Positions 16,888 to 24,150 of a stretch of DNA of 24,150 nt are shown in pieces. The first letter of the stretch is position 1. Every line of letters begins with the position of its first letter. This stretch comes from a virus. The position numbers were made by a program, and so were the translations under genes. The DNA is taken from positions 1 to 24,150 of IMG/VR virus record IMGVR_UViG_3300023179_000503; one strand, 5' to 3'. A model generated the notes under the pieces. It did no database searches. It worked only from the letters and a program-made list of their open reading frames with translations, and had not been told where the DNA came from.

Positions 16888-18941
16888 ATTCCCCAAAGTC
16901 CTTCTTCATTTTCATTTGCTTCTACTGGAGGGTCTCTAGTAAAGGTATCTTTACTTGTAGTATATTTCCTCCATTCTGACGCTGGTTTAGCTAATGATTC
17001 AGTAGGAGTAGGATCACTAGCAGGATGATATCTATCGTCACTGTCTCTATCTAATCCTGGGCTTTCTCCTCCTTTGTCAGGTTTAAACTTTAAAGGATCG
17101 AGATTTTCGTGGTGTGGATAAGGCTCATATGTCGGAACTCGTCTTAATATTGTTTCTAAAGTTTCTAAAGATTCCCAAGCATCTTGGCTTGATAAATCTG
17201 GCAATTTATGCATTTTAGCATTTAACGGTATAGTAGCTTTAGCTGTTACTCTTGCTTCTTCAGACTGTTCTGCTTCAGATGCTGTAGAAGCAGTTGGACC
17301 GTTCATATGGATAACTGGAGCTGTTTCAATAATTGAGGCACCAGATAGTGTTTCATTACTACCTCCTGATGTAGTAAAAACATGTCCTCCTACGTTGATA
17401 TCTTGATCTTGATTAACCTTTAACTTATGAGATCCTTCCACAATATGATCTAAATTTGTCCCGCTTAAATTCCAAATTCTTGTATCTTTATAAATTTTAA
17501 CATCAACCCTATCTGGAGTAGGACCATTATGATCCTCTACAGGACTACTTGTTTCTTCATCACTGCTTGTAGGATCATCTCCGTCTTGGTTGGTAGATTC
17601 CATAGGTGCAAACTGGGCTCCCGATGCACCATTGCCTGCGGTAAAACTTACACCATCTGCCACTCTGTAATCGAAACGTCCATCTATATTATGTGAGTAA
17701 TCTTTAGCATAATATTTTTTAACATCATCATTAACTGTTTGTCTAAATTGTTCATCCACAGTTTCATCTTTACGACGCTTAATATGAATTTTTTGATCTC
17801 TATCAACAATTAAAACTTGATCTTTTATTACCTTAGTGTGCATTTCCCCATGCACCTTTGTGTTAAAATTACGACCAACTTCTAAATTAAAATCTCTGTC
17901 ACAATAAAAATTAAAATCTTGTTTTGTTCTTATACTAATACTATCTTCACTAAAAATGTCTATCTTCCCATCGCTAGTCAGCTCTATCCAAGCAGTACCT
18001 CTAGCATTACTGATGTAAATTAAATCTTCACTATTGTGTAATAATATTTGATGACCTGTTCTCGTTCTTAATCTAATCAGTTCGTTATGGGGCCTATCTC
18101 TCAGACCAAATTTCTTTTCTTCTACGCTTTTATATATTGGAGGACCATCGGTAGGTAACTTCTCTCTTTCCCATTTATCGTCGCCGTCATCCATGACAAA
18201 ACTACTACCTCCAAGACGACTAACGAAATGTGAATTTTCTTCGCTTTCAGCCTTACCAACTTTACCAGTTTTACCTGATTTATCTGTAGGACCTGGAGTA
18301 CTAATACCAAATACCATACTAGGAACTTCTCTACGACCGCTAGAAGTAGTGATTCCCCTAGTATCATCTTTAAGAAGACCCTGATCTTCCAGCACTTTAG
18401 CGAAAGGATGTTCAGGTTTTAATTTTTTTGTAGGATCTTCGTTTCCTTCGTGAATTTTTTTATTATATTCAGATACTGGTACTCTCGATTTTTCTCTATC
18501 AGTTTGTCTACTTTCATCTACTATATAACCTGTACTGGCATACCCAGGAACAGTAAAGTTCATATTTTCGTTGATCATCGGACAACCTATCCAATAACCC
18601 CTCTTTTCATCTCCATTTAAAAAAATTACAACAACATAACTTCCTACATCTGGAGGTATCATCCACATTCCATATGCTTTTTGAGCTTCATTGTGTGTAT
18701 CAGGATCTAGTCCTAAGAAATCATAACTAGTAACACCATAAAATGGACTTAAGTATTTTACTTGACGAACTTGACTTCCACTTTTTTCATTATTTCCAAC
18801 TTCTCTCATTAATTGAACTTCAAGAGTACCATTATAAGTTTGGTCAGCTACACTTATAACCTTTGCTAGACAAGGCGTACCGTCCTTAGTAGTTGTACCT
18901 GGACTTGATCTTGTGTCTTCTGTAGGAGTTCTATTTGTCAT
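16884..18941 (-). CDS. 5: Baseplate central spike protein gp5 (VgrG-like, no lysozyme domain)
   Basis: This is the membrane-piercing spike under the tail tube. Residues ~23-125 form the gp5 OB-fold (CLAKVISVADQTYNGTLEV, YGMWMIPPDVGSYVVVIFLN, GDEKRGYWIGCP). Residues ~130-285 are a charged, low-complexity linker where T4 gp5 (575 aa) has its lysozyme domain. I see no T4-lysozyme-like sequence there. From ~295 comes the VgrG/gp5 beta-helix entry (HNELIRLRTRTGHQILLHNS, TAWIELTSDGKIDIFSEDSI), followed by short beta repeats (FNLEVGRNFNTKVHGEMHTK). A later Asp/Ser/Glu-rich linker (~446-470) leads to another beta part, SHKLKVNQDQDINVGGHVFT. The tail after ~560 is Pro/Glu/Ser-rich. ATG at 18941 overlaps the preceding stop as ATGA, with GGGAG at 18951-18956. 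Confidence 0.92.
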   Translation of the reverse strand: MTNRTPTEDTRSSPGTTTKDGTPCLAKVISVADQTYNGTLEVQLMREVGNNEKSGSQVRQVKYLSPFYGVTSYDFLGLDPDTHNEAQKAYGMWMIPPDVGSYVVVIFLNGDEKRGYWIGCPMINENMNFTVPGYASTGYIVDESRQTDREKSRVPVSEYNKKIHEGNEDPTKKLKPEHPFAKVLEDQGLLKDDTRGITTSSGRREVPSMVFGISTPGPTDKSGKTGKVGKAESEENSHFVSRLGGSSFVMDDGDDKWEREKLPTDGPPIYKSVEEKKFGLRDRPHNELIRLRTRTGHQILLHNSEDLIYISNARGTAWIELTSDGKIDIFSEDSISIRTKQDFNFYCDRDFNLEVGRNFNTKVHGEMHTKVIKDQVLIVDRDQKIHIKRRKDETVDEQFRQTVNDDVKKYYAKDYSHNIDGRFDYRVADGVSFTAGNGASGAQFAPMESTNQDGDDPTSSDEETSSPVEDHNGPTPDRVDVKIYKDTRIWNLSGTNLDHIVEGSHKLKVNQDQDINVGGHVFTTSGGSNETLSGASIIETAPVIHMNGPTASTASEAEQSEEARVTAKATIPLNAKMHKLPDLSSQDAWESLETLETILRRVPTYEPYPHHENLDPLKFKPDKGGESPGLDRDSDDRYHPASDPTPTESLAKPASEWRKYTTSKDTFTRDPPVEANENEEGLWGI

Positions 18942-21259
18942 AGGTTAGTATCTCCCAATTCTTGCCCATAAGTTTCTTCTTCATATGTTGGTTCTAATCC
19001 TCCTTGCCATTCTGGAACATTTGATGGGATTCCCATTTCAGCGAAATCTGCTTCCTCTAATTCAGTTAGATTTTCAGGTCCTTTATAATCATCGCCTGGT
19101 TCGGGCTGCGGAGCATTAGCAATCTTATTAGCTTCTGCCACTTGTCTATTATCTTGATCTGGTACTCTTACTAAACTTAACTCTTGAGTAAATTTACCTT
19201 TATTAAAATTACTTAAAACTCGTAAAACTCTAAACAACCCACTGAATTGAAATTGAGAGTCTTCACTACCAAAATAATAAGCACCATCCCATTCAGGATT
19301 TCGATCATTGGGATTTTGATCTATTGGAGTCCTAAAAAATACTCCTATGTATGTTTCCCCGTTTTCATAATTTAATTCTTTATCTGCGTTAATACCTTGT
19401 TTATTTGTAAATCCTGCTCTATAATTACCTGTACCACTGCTTGTAATATAAAAAGGATCTCCTAAAATAGTCATGTCAAGATTTATCATATCGTAACCGG
19501 TGGTTGCTAGATCATGAAATTGTCTAGCAGCCAAAGTTGCAGGATCATCTGATTGATATGCACCACCTTTATTACTAGTTGAACTCTTATTCTTGTTAAA
19601 TCTTATAACCGAAGGATGAAAATGTGCGTCAGGCGATTCTCCGCTAGGATTTTCTTCTTTTTGTTTTCCTATTTGTTCAGTATTACTCCCTCCAGTTGCT
19701 TGTCCAACTCCTGCATATCCTTCTGATAATTTTCCAGCATCTGCTGTTAGAGCTTTGTAAAATCCTGTATTGAATCTTAATTGTAAATCTAAAACATCAA
19801 GATTTTTTCCTGTATAGATATAATAATATTCTTTTACAACTTCATTCCATTTATTTTCTAATCCTGGATTTTTCTTATTAGGAGGAGCAAATTTCTGAGC
19901 ATCTATTAAAAATTCCTCTACTCTAAACACAATTTTTTTAGGTGCAAATCCAGTTTTTTTGTCTTCAGGTCCTTTAAAATAAACTTTGACATCAATTCTC
20001 CACCACGGTATCTGTCCTTGAGGAGTCCAATTTTTTAAAGCATACTTAGGATAATCACTAGTTATTATAACCTGATTGATAATATCTGTAACCAACTGTC
20101 CTTGATCGAATGTAAACACACCATTAAGAGGATTAATTTTCATTTTACCTCTTTGATAAACTCCATCCTCATAGACAAAATTATCTTCAGCAAATCCAGT
20201 TTCACCTTTATTATAATTGCTAAAACCTAGTTTAGCATTTCCTAATTTATTAACGCTTTCATCGTCTCGAGTTTCATCTGGGAATACTATATCAATTTCA
20301 TCAAAATATTCCGTGGTTTTTTGATCTTTTCTTTCTTTATAATATTGATTTACTACATGCTTTAAGCTTTTTTCACTTTTCCTTAATAATTGTTCTACGG
20401 TTTTTGGAGCAGTATCATCCACTATAATTTTTACATCATGTTTGACTTGATTATAAGTGTCACTAAAACCAGTTTCATTATAAGGATAGGCCTCTATATC
20501 GTAGGAGCATCCTTTTTGACTAACAGCCATTTCAATCTGTCTTATTTTTAAGGGTAAATATTTTCTACTTACTGTAGATTCAACAGCCTGATTATCTGGA
20601 TCGATGTGCCCTGTAAATTTTATAGTCAGTAACATTACACTATCAGCATAATTTTTGTAACCTTGTTTAAAAGCTGCTGTCTGTAATGCTTGAAAAAATA
20701 AACCCATGCTATATGGTTCTACAACTGTCCAACTTAAAGATAAAGCATTACTATTTCCAGTCTTTTCATTTAATCCAGTTACACCTGATATTTTTAAATT
20801 TTCTATATAATAATCATGTCTTCCTGATTTAGTTTCAACTAGATCACTTTCTTTGTATGCACCGGCACTGGCTAAAATAATCTGTCCTAGGTCACCGCCC
20901 ATGTAAGAACTTGCATTATAATTATTTTGACTAATAACACTTAAAGTAAGATGATAATTGTAAACACTATAATCGAAAAGAAGATTAGGCTGTGGTCTAT
21001 CCCATTTTTCTTCTAACTGTTTTAATGGTTTAGCTGTTTTAGAAGGAGGTTTAGTATCAACTCCAGATGCTCCAGGCACTAGTCCTGTCGGGATTCCAAA
21101 ATTTGTCTTTCCTAATTGTCCCAAAGATGCGACCTGAGATAAATTAGGACTTATGGCAGATAGTCCACCTACAACTTGACTTACATTAGATAATACATTT
21201 TTACCTGCATTAGTCAATGTTGTAGTAGCAGAATCAACGAAATCGTTTAAAAATCCCAT
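18938..21259 (-). CDS. Putative baseplate hub protein (gp27-like by position)
   Basis: The 773-aa protein lies between gp53 and gp5. In T4 the gp5 spike is mounted on the gp27 hub ring, so a hub role is likely, but clear gp27 (391 aa) homology cannot be shown by eye. The N-terminus (1-70) is small-residue-rich with helices (TTTLTNAGKNVLSNVSQVVG), much like gp48. Residues ~95-290 look like a tube-type or hub-type beta domain (FDYSVYNYHLTLSVISQNNY, SLSWTVVEPYSMGLFFQAL, KYLPLKIRQIEMAVSQKGC). Residues ~425-510 form another mixed domain (RIDVKVYFKGPEDKKTGF). A Gly/Ser/Asn linker follows (~520-575). Then comes NLDMTILGDPFYITSSGTGN (~595-615), a phrase typical of tail hub proteins, and FSGLFRVLRVLSNFNKGKF, which ends the folded part. 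The acidic C-terminus is a likely flexible tail. Its start overlaps the gp53 stop as TAATG. Confidence 0.65.
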   Translation of the reverse strand: MGFLNDFVDSATTTLTNAGKNVLSNVSQVVGGLSAISPNLSQVASLGQLGKTNFGIPTGLVPGASGVDTKPPSKTAKPLKQLEEKWDRPQPNLLFDYSVYNYHLTLSVISQNNYNASSYMGGDLGQIILASAGAYKESDLVETKSGRHDYYIENLKISGVTGLNEKTGNSNALSLSWTVVEPYSMGLFFQALQTAAFKQGYKNYADSVMLLTIKFTGHIDPDNQAVESTVSRKYLPLKIRQIEMAVSQKGCSYDIEAYPYNETGFSDTYNQVKHDVKIIVDDTAPKTVEQLLRKSEKSLKHVVNQYYKERKDQKTTEYFDEIDIVFPDETRDDESVNKLGNAKLGFSNYNKGETGFAEDNFVYEDGVYQRGKMKINPLNGVFTFDQGQLVTDIINQVIITSDYPKYALKNWTPQGQIPWWRIDVKVYFKGPEDKKTGFAPKKIVFRVEEFLIDAQKFAPPNKKNPGLENKWNEVVKEYYYIYTGKNLDVLDLQLRFNTGFYKALTADAGKLSEGYAGVGQATGGSNTEQIGKQKEENPSGESPDAHFHPSVIRFNKNKSSTSNKGGAYQSDDPATLAARQFHDLATTGYDMINLDMTILGDPFYITSSGTGNYRAGFTNKQGINADKELNYENGETYIGVFFRTPIDQNPNDRNPEWDGAYYFGSEDSQFQFSGLFRVLRVLSNFNKGKFTQELSLVRVPDQDNRQVAEANKIANAPQPEPGDDYKGPENLTELEEADFAEMGIPSNVPEWQGGLEPTYEEETYGQELGDTNL

Positions 21260-21558
21260 TATAATCCTAAACTTGTTTTAATATTTGTAATTTTTGGTAG
21301 ATAAATCTTAACACCTGGACGGAAATCATATACAGGATCACTTAATACATCCATATTTCGTTGAATAAATACCCACCATAACTTAGCATCATTGTATAAA
21401 TCATAAGCTAGTAAGTCGGGTCTATAAGTATATTGTGGTTCAATAGTATATAAAAAATCATCGGACTCAGAAATTAAAGGTCGTATTCTAAAATATCCCA
21501 AGTAATTATTACTAATAGGAGTTCTATACCAAGGACTATTGTCTTTATATTCTGCCAT
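21259..21558 (-). CDS. 53: Baseplate wedge protein gp53 (short form)
   Basis: gp53 helps wedges join around the hub. The 99-aa protein begins MAEYKDNSPWYRTPI and carries TYRPDLLAYDLYNDAKLWWV, then NMDVLSDPVYDF, then GVKIYLPKI. This is the LysM-like fold pattern of gp53 (Y.RPDLLAY.LY....LWW....N...DP..D...G..I..P). T4 gp53 is 196 aa, so only the core domain is kept here. Start and stop overlap its neighbours by single bases (TAATG on both sides), which indicates translational coupling. No separate ribosome site is obvious, since the upstream gene covers it. Confidence 0.85.
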   Translation of the reverse strand: MAEYKDNSPWYRTPISNNYLGYFRIRPLISESDDFLYTIEPQYTYRPDLLAYDLYNDAKLWWVFIQRNMDVLSDPVYDFRPGVKIYLPKITNIKTSLGL

Positions 21559-22613
21559 TATAGATATCCTGGTTTGCTATCTACATAATCACCATTGACA
21601 AAACTGTCAAGGTTAAATGTTCTAACTTTCTTTCTACTCCACACTGGTTGACAAGTAACGGAAATAACACTTTTTACAGGAACATGGGTTTTTCCGCTAT
21701 TACTGAATGGAGCACTACCTCCTCCAGTAGAACCTTTTAACAAATTACTTGCATTATTAACTACTGATAACGCAGCTCCTGCTGCTCCTAATGCATTAGC
21801 AGCCTTGCCGGCTCCAACAAATCCTGCTATTCCTCCTAATACTCCAAATGTGTTAGCAGCATTTTCAATTGTTTGACCAGAACCTCCTGTACTCATTCCA
21901 TATCCAGCTACTGGTTGTTCAGTTCCGACAGTAGTAGATATGTAGGCTACGTCTTGAGGTAACTCCACTGTAAAATTAGTTATGATTACGGGTATATTTT
22001 TAAAAACATACTCGCCGTACCCGTTCAAATATACCATAGGTGGAGGATTCCCAGAATATGCACTATCCCCTGTAAACATTTTTGTTACACTTCTCAAATA
22101 ATGAACTGCTGCTATCCAATACTGCGCCTGTATCACATCTTCTACATTAAACGGACCAGTAATCGAGATAGAACTAGCTGTGCTGTTTTGATAACTAAAA
22201 TAGCTATAGTTGTTATGTGTAACTGGAGTATTTTCGTAACTGGCATTTCCTGACATCTGTATAGTTGGAGTGTAAGGAAAAACCAAACCGTTGGTGGCAT
22301 TAAGCGGGGTTAAAACAGGACTTCCTTTAAATGGTCCAGGCACACTTAGTCTTACTCGCCAATCTTCGCCACCTTCACCGGCTCCAAAACTGGCTGTTGA
22401 ATTTCCACTTTTAAATCCCGACATAGCACCAGATGGAATATTAACACTTCGTAATGCACTTACTAGTCCGGCAGGATTAGATAAATTATTAAGTGCTCCA
22501 GCCATTCGTCCTACAGTACCTAATGCTCCCTGTATACTTGATGCAGACCCTAAACTATTGGCTAAAGTGCCGACTGAGTTTAAAACACTACCTACCGAAT
22601 CGAACAAACCCAT
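21558..22613 (-). CDS. 48: Baseplate tail-tube cap protein gp48
   Basis: gp48 sits on the hub and starts tail-tube assembly in T4-like phages. The 351 aa are close to T4 gp48 (364 aa). The N-terminus (1-65) is rich in Gly, Ala, Ser, Leu and Asn (MGLFDSVGSVLNSVGTLANS) and reads as helices. Residues ~80-235 hold the tube-like core (GLVFPYTPTIQMSGNASYEN, THNNYSYFSYQNSTASSISI, AQYWIAAVHYLRSVTKMFTG, PPPMVYLNGYGEYVFKNIPV), a pattern I recognise from marine T4-like gp48. A Gly/Ala-rich low-complexity stretch (~250-305) follows. The C-terminus is KSVISVTCQPVWSRKKVRTF. ATG at 22613 with a strong AAGGAG at 22620-22625. First gene of the leftward baseplate operon in this window. Confidence 0.88.
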   Translation of the reverse strand: MGLFDSVGSVLNSVGTLANSLGSASSIQGALGTVGRMAGALNNLSNPAGLVSALRSVNIPSGAMSGFKSGNSTASFGAGEGGEDWRVRLSVPGPFKGSPVLTPLNATNGLVFPYTPTIQMSGNASYENTPVTHNNYSYFSYQNSTASSISITGPFNVEDVIQAQYWIAAVHYLRSVTKMFTGDSAYSGNPPPMVYLNGYGEYVFKNIPVIITNFTVELPQDVAYISTTVGTEQPVAGYGMSTGGSGQTIENAANTFGVLGGIAGFVGAGKAANALGAAGAALSVVNNASNLLKGSTGGGSAPFSNSGKTHVPVKSVISVTCQPVWSRKKVRTFNLDSFVNGDYVDSKPGYL

Positions 22614-22636
22614 ATAAAACTCCTTACATTATTTAG

Positions 22637-22665
22637 TTGACAAAATTAAGTGGGTAGTTTATAAT
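22637..22665 (+). promoter_or_regulatory. Consensus sigma70-type promoter for gp55
   Basis: TTGACA at 22637-22642 and TATAAT at 22660-22665 are separated by exactly 17 bases: both hexamers are perfect and the spacing is ideal. The predicted start near 22672 falls on or beside the AAAGG ribosome site (22671-22675) only about 10 bases before the gp55 ATG, so the leader would be unusually short. This implies that unmodified host RNA polymerase transcribes gp55. Confidence 0.88.
22656..22663 (-). promoter_or_regulatory. Weak late-promoter candidate for the gp48 operon
   Basis: The 68-base divergent gap must hold whatever drives gp48 leftward. The minus strand has TATAAACT, six of eight matches to the T4 late octamer TATAAATA, partly overlapping the opposite-strand -10 box of gp55. 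A start near 22650 would give a leader of about 37 bases containing the AAGGAG site. The match is imperfect, and transcription from further right cannot feed this strand unless it enters through gp47. Confidence 0.3.
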
Positions 22666-22681
22666 ACTTGAAAGGTAATAT

Positions 22682-23509
22682 ATGACAAAAATTAACTATC
22701 TAAATAACAAAGACTTATTAGATGAAATTCATAAAAGTAAAAACACCTATTGCTCATTTATTAAATCAGAATATCATCAATACGACATAATTCTTCCGGA
22801 TATTGATAAAATTAATATAAGATCAATTGCAGAAGCCAAACGAAATCGTGCTAAAAGACTAGCTCAAGAAGAATATGAATTACACAAAAGACAAGGAGGA
22901 AAACTAAAACAGACAGAATTTGAAATTAATTATAAAAAAATTCTCAAAAATGATTTAGTCTTTAGAATAATGACCTATGAACATATTCCTCATAATGCTA
23001 CTAGAAAAAAGAATCCTAAAACCGAAGCAGACGGTCGAGATCGTGTAAACTTTCCTCCCTTCCAACATTGGAAATTTAATGAAATGGATGAGTTGATCTG
23101 TATTGGTAAAAGTCATTGGAAGGGCACTGTAGAAAAAGGCAAATTTAATAAAGAACACGGACAAATTACTAATAATCTAGCTAGAATGTTCATTAAATTA
23201 TGTGAAAGATATGCTACTCGAGGTAATGTTCGCGGTTATACCTATAACGACGAAATGAAAGGACAAGCCATCTTACAGCTAACGCAAATAGGTCTTCAAT
23301 TTGATGAATCAAAATCAAATAATCCATTTGCTTACTTCACAGCGGCTGTGACTAACAGCTTTGTTCGTATCATTAATATCGAAAAAAGAAATCAAACTAT
23401 TAGAGACGACCTTTTAGAATTGAACGGAATGAATCCTAGCTATAGTAGAACCAATGAAGGAGAACATGCAGCTGGATTAAAACGACACGAAACACAAGAA
23501 GAAATTTAA
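22682..23509 (+). CDS. 55: Late transcription sigma factor gp55, with a large internal insertion
   Basis: gp55 is the sigma-like subunit that directs host RNA polymerase to late promoters (TATAAATA type). The start MTKINYLNNKDLLDEIHKSK matches what I recall of the T4 N-terminus (YNYVNNKELL). The sigma region-2-like core is at ~175-235: VRGYTYNDEMKGQAILQLTQ, FDESKSNNPFAYFTAAVTNS, FVRIINIEKRNQTIRDDLLE. T4 gp55 has 185 aa. This one has 275, and the excess is an insertion of very roughly 100 residues between the N-terminal helix and the core. The insertion contains a basic helix (AEAKRNRAKRLAQEEYELHK) and a segment RKKNPKTEADGRDRVNFPPF. The C-terminus is short and hydrophilic (GLKRHETQEEI), with no clear hydrophobic clamp-binding motif. 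The gene is driven by a consensus promoter, with AAAGG six bases before the ATG. Confidence 0.9.
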   Translation: MTKINYLNNKDLLDEIHKSKNTYCSFIKSEYHQYDIILPDIDKINIRSIAEAKRNRAKRLAQEEYELHKRQGGKLKQTEFEINYKKILKNDLVFRIMTYEHIPHNATRKKNPKTEADGRDRVNFPPFQHWKFNEMDELICIGKSHWKGTVEKGKFNKEHGQITNNLARMFIKLCERYATRGNVRGYTYNDEMKGQAILQLTQIGLQFDESKSNNPFAYFTAAVTNSFVRIINIEKRNQTIRDDLLELNGMNPSYSRTNEGEHAAGLKRHETQEEI

Positions 23510-23521
23510 TAGAGAATAAAA

Positions 23522-24150
23522 TTGTCAAATCTATTCAAAAAAGTAGCACTATTCACAGATATACATTTTGGACTAAAGTCAAACAGTCATACTCATAATC
23601 AAGATTGTGAAGATTTTGTAGACTGGTACATTGCTAAGGCAAAGGAACAAGGCTGTGATACAGGCATGTTTCTTGGAGATTGGCACCATAATCGTAACAG
23701 TCTTAATATTACTACCATGGACTATAGCCTAAGAGCATTGGAAAAGCTAGGTAGGGCATTTGATGCCTTTTACTTTTTCCCTGGCAATCATGATTTATAT
23801 TACAAAGACAAACGAGACATCCATAGCGTAGAATTTGGCAAATATATTCCCGGAATTACCATTGTTCATAAACCCTTGACTATGGATAATGTCACAATGT
23901 GTCCGTGGTTAGTCGGGGATGAATGGCGTAGTATAGCAAAAAAAGGTGGACAATACATATTTGGACACTTTGAGCTACCACAGTTCATGATGAACGCCAT
24001 GGTTGCCATGCCCGATCACGGTGAAATACAACTAGAACACTTTTATCAATACGAACTTGGGTTCAGCGGTCACTTTCATAAACGCCAGCAAAAGAAAAAC
24101 ATGATGTATATTGGTAATGCCTTTCCTCACAACTATGCTGACACGTGGGA
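23522..24150 (+). CDS. 47: Recombination endonuclease subunit gp47 (Mre11/SbcD family), partial
   Basis: With gp46 (Rad50-like ATPase), gp47 resects DNA ends for recombination-dependent replication. The first 209 codons are present (T4 gp47 is 339 aa) and the C-terminus lies outside the window. The metallophosphoesterase motifs appear in order: ALFTDIHFGLK (DxH), FLGDWHHNRN (GD motif), FFPGNHDLYY (GNHD), YIFGHFELPQF (GH) and FSGHFHKRQ (GHxH). The start is the TTG at 23522, 12 bases after the gp55 stop, with AGAGAA upstream. The first in-frame ATGs come after the catalytic DxH motif, so they cannot be the start. It is in the same transcription unit as gp55. Confidence 0.93.
   Translation, partial: MSNLFKKVALFTDIHFGLKSNSHTHNQDCEDFVDWYIAKAKEQGCDTGMFLGDWHHNRNSLNITTMDYSLRALEKLGRAFDAFYFFPGNHDLYYKDKRDIHSVEFGKYIPGITIVHKPLTMDNVTMCPWLVGDEWRSIAKKGGQYIFGHFELPQFMMNAMVAMPDHGEIQLEHFYQYELGFSGHFHKRQQKKNMMYIGNAFPHNYADTW

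Noticed and set aside
18122-18384. Short frames on both strands within the gp5 linker
   Set aside because: Overlap in other frames with the intact gp5 frame, and no start signals. The low-complexity linker makes such frames likely by chance.
17330-18560. Diverged lysozyme domain in gp5
   Set aside because: The segment is mainly charged and Gly/Ser/Pro-rich, with none of the ordered Glu-Asp-Thr catalytic pattern in a folded-looking context.
22630-22637. ACTAAATA on the minus strand as late promoter of gp48
   Set aside because: Transcription would start inside the AAGGAG ribosome site. TATAAACT slightly upstream is a better, though still weak, choice.
22291-23164. A 108-codon plus frame inside gp48 and a 69-codon minus frame inside gp55
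   Set aside because: Both are shadows of confidently assigned genes. The plus frame mirrors the Gly/Ala-rich codons of gp48.
1-24150. CRISPR arrays, tRNA genes, insertion sequences, attachment sites
   Set aside because: No spaced identical repeats, no cloverleaf-like stretch, no transposase or integrase frame and no terminal inverted repeats were seen. Nearly all bases are inside structural genes.

Overview
The window is a tail-baseplate and late-transcription segment of a large T4-like contractile-tailed phage (myovirus). It is very AT-rich (roughly 30% GC by eye). Six minus-strand genes in a row match the T4 baseplate set. The protein style (gp48, gp53, gp25, gp6, and a giant multi-domain neighbour with GSGY and DGST modules) resembles marine T4-like phages of picocyanobacteria or SAR11-type bacteria. 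The host cannot be fixed from this sequence. No tRNA, rRNA, integrase, transposase, CRISPR array or host gene is seen.

Layout, in the direction of minus-strand transcription from about 22.6 kb down to base 1: gp48-like tail-tube cap protein (351 aa), gp53-like wedge protein (99 aa), a 773-aa protein in the position of the baseplate hub (gp27-like by place and style), gp5-like central spike without a lysozyme domain (685 aa), gp25-like wedge/sheath-initiator (146 aa), an enlarged gp6-like wedge protein (1155 aa), then one uninterrupted giant reading frame of at least 4310 codons that leaves the window at base 1. Gene junctions are extremely tight (TAATG, ATGA, or 2 bases apart), except for 45 bases before gp6 that carry a T4-type late promoter candidate. 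The giant protein sits where T4 has gp7. It is a mosaic of recognisable modules: a cupredoxin-like segment, two carbohydrate-binding-like motifs, a seven-unit beta-propeller, GSGY repeats, and a C-terminal series of DGST beta-modules.

On the plus strand, diverging from gp48 across 68 bases, are a gp55-like late sigma factor (275 aa) and the first 209 codons of a gp47-like Mre11/SbcD-family nuclease subunit. The sigma gene has a perfect host-type promoter (TTGACA, 17 bases, TATAAT). This gives a simple logic: host polymerase reads gp55 and gp47 to the right, and the gp55 product then directs late transcription, including the leftward baseplate genes. The gp6 late-promoter candidate has the octamer such a sigma factor would be expected to read.

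The most unusual content is the giant baseplate-locus protein with its embedded beta-propeller and glycan-binding-like modules. Next are the large insertion inside gp55, which also has a short hydrophilic C-terminus, and the EF-hand-like loop in the enlarged gp6.
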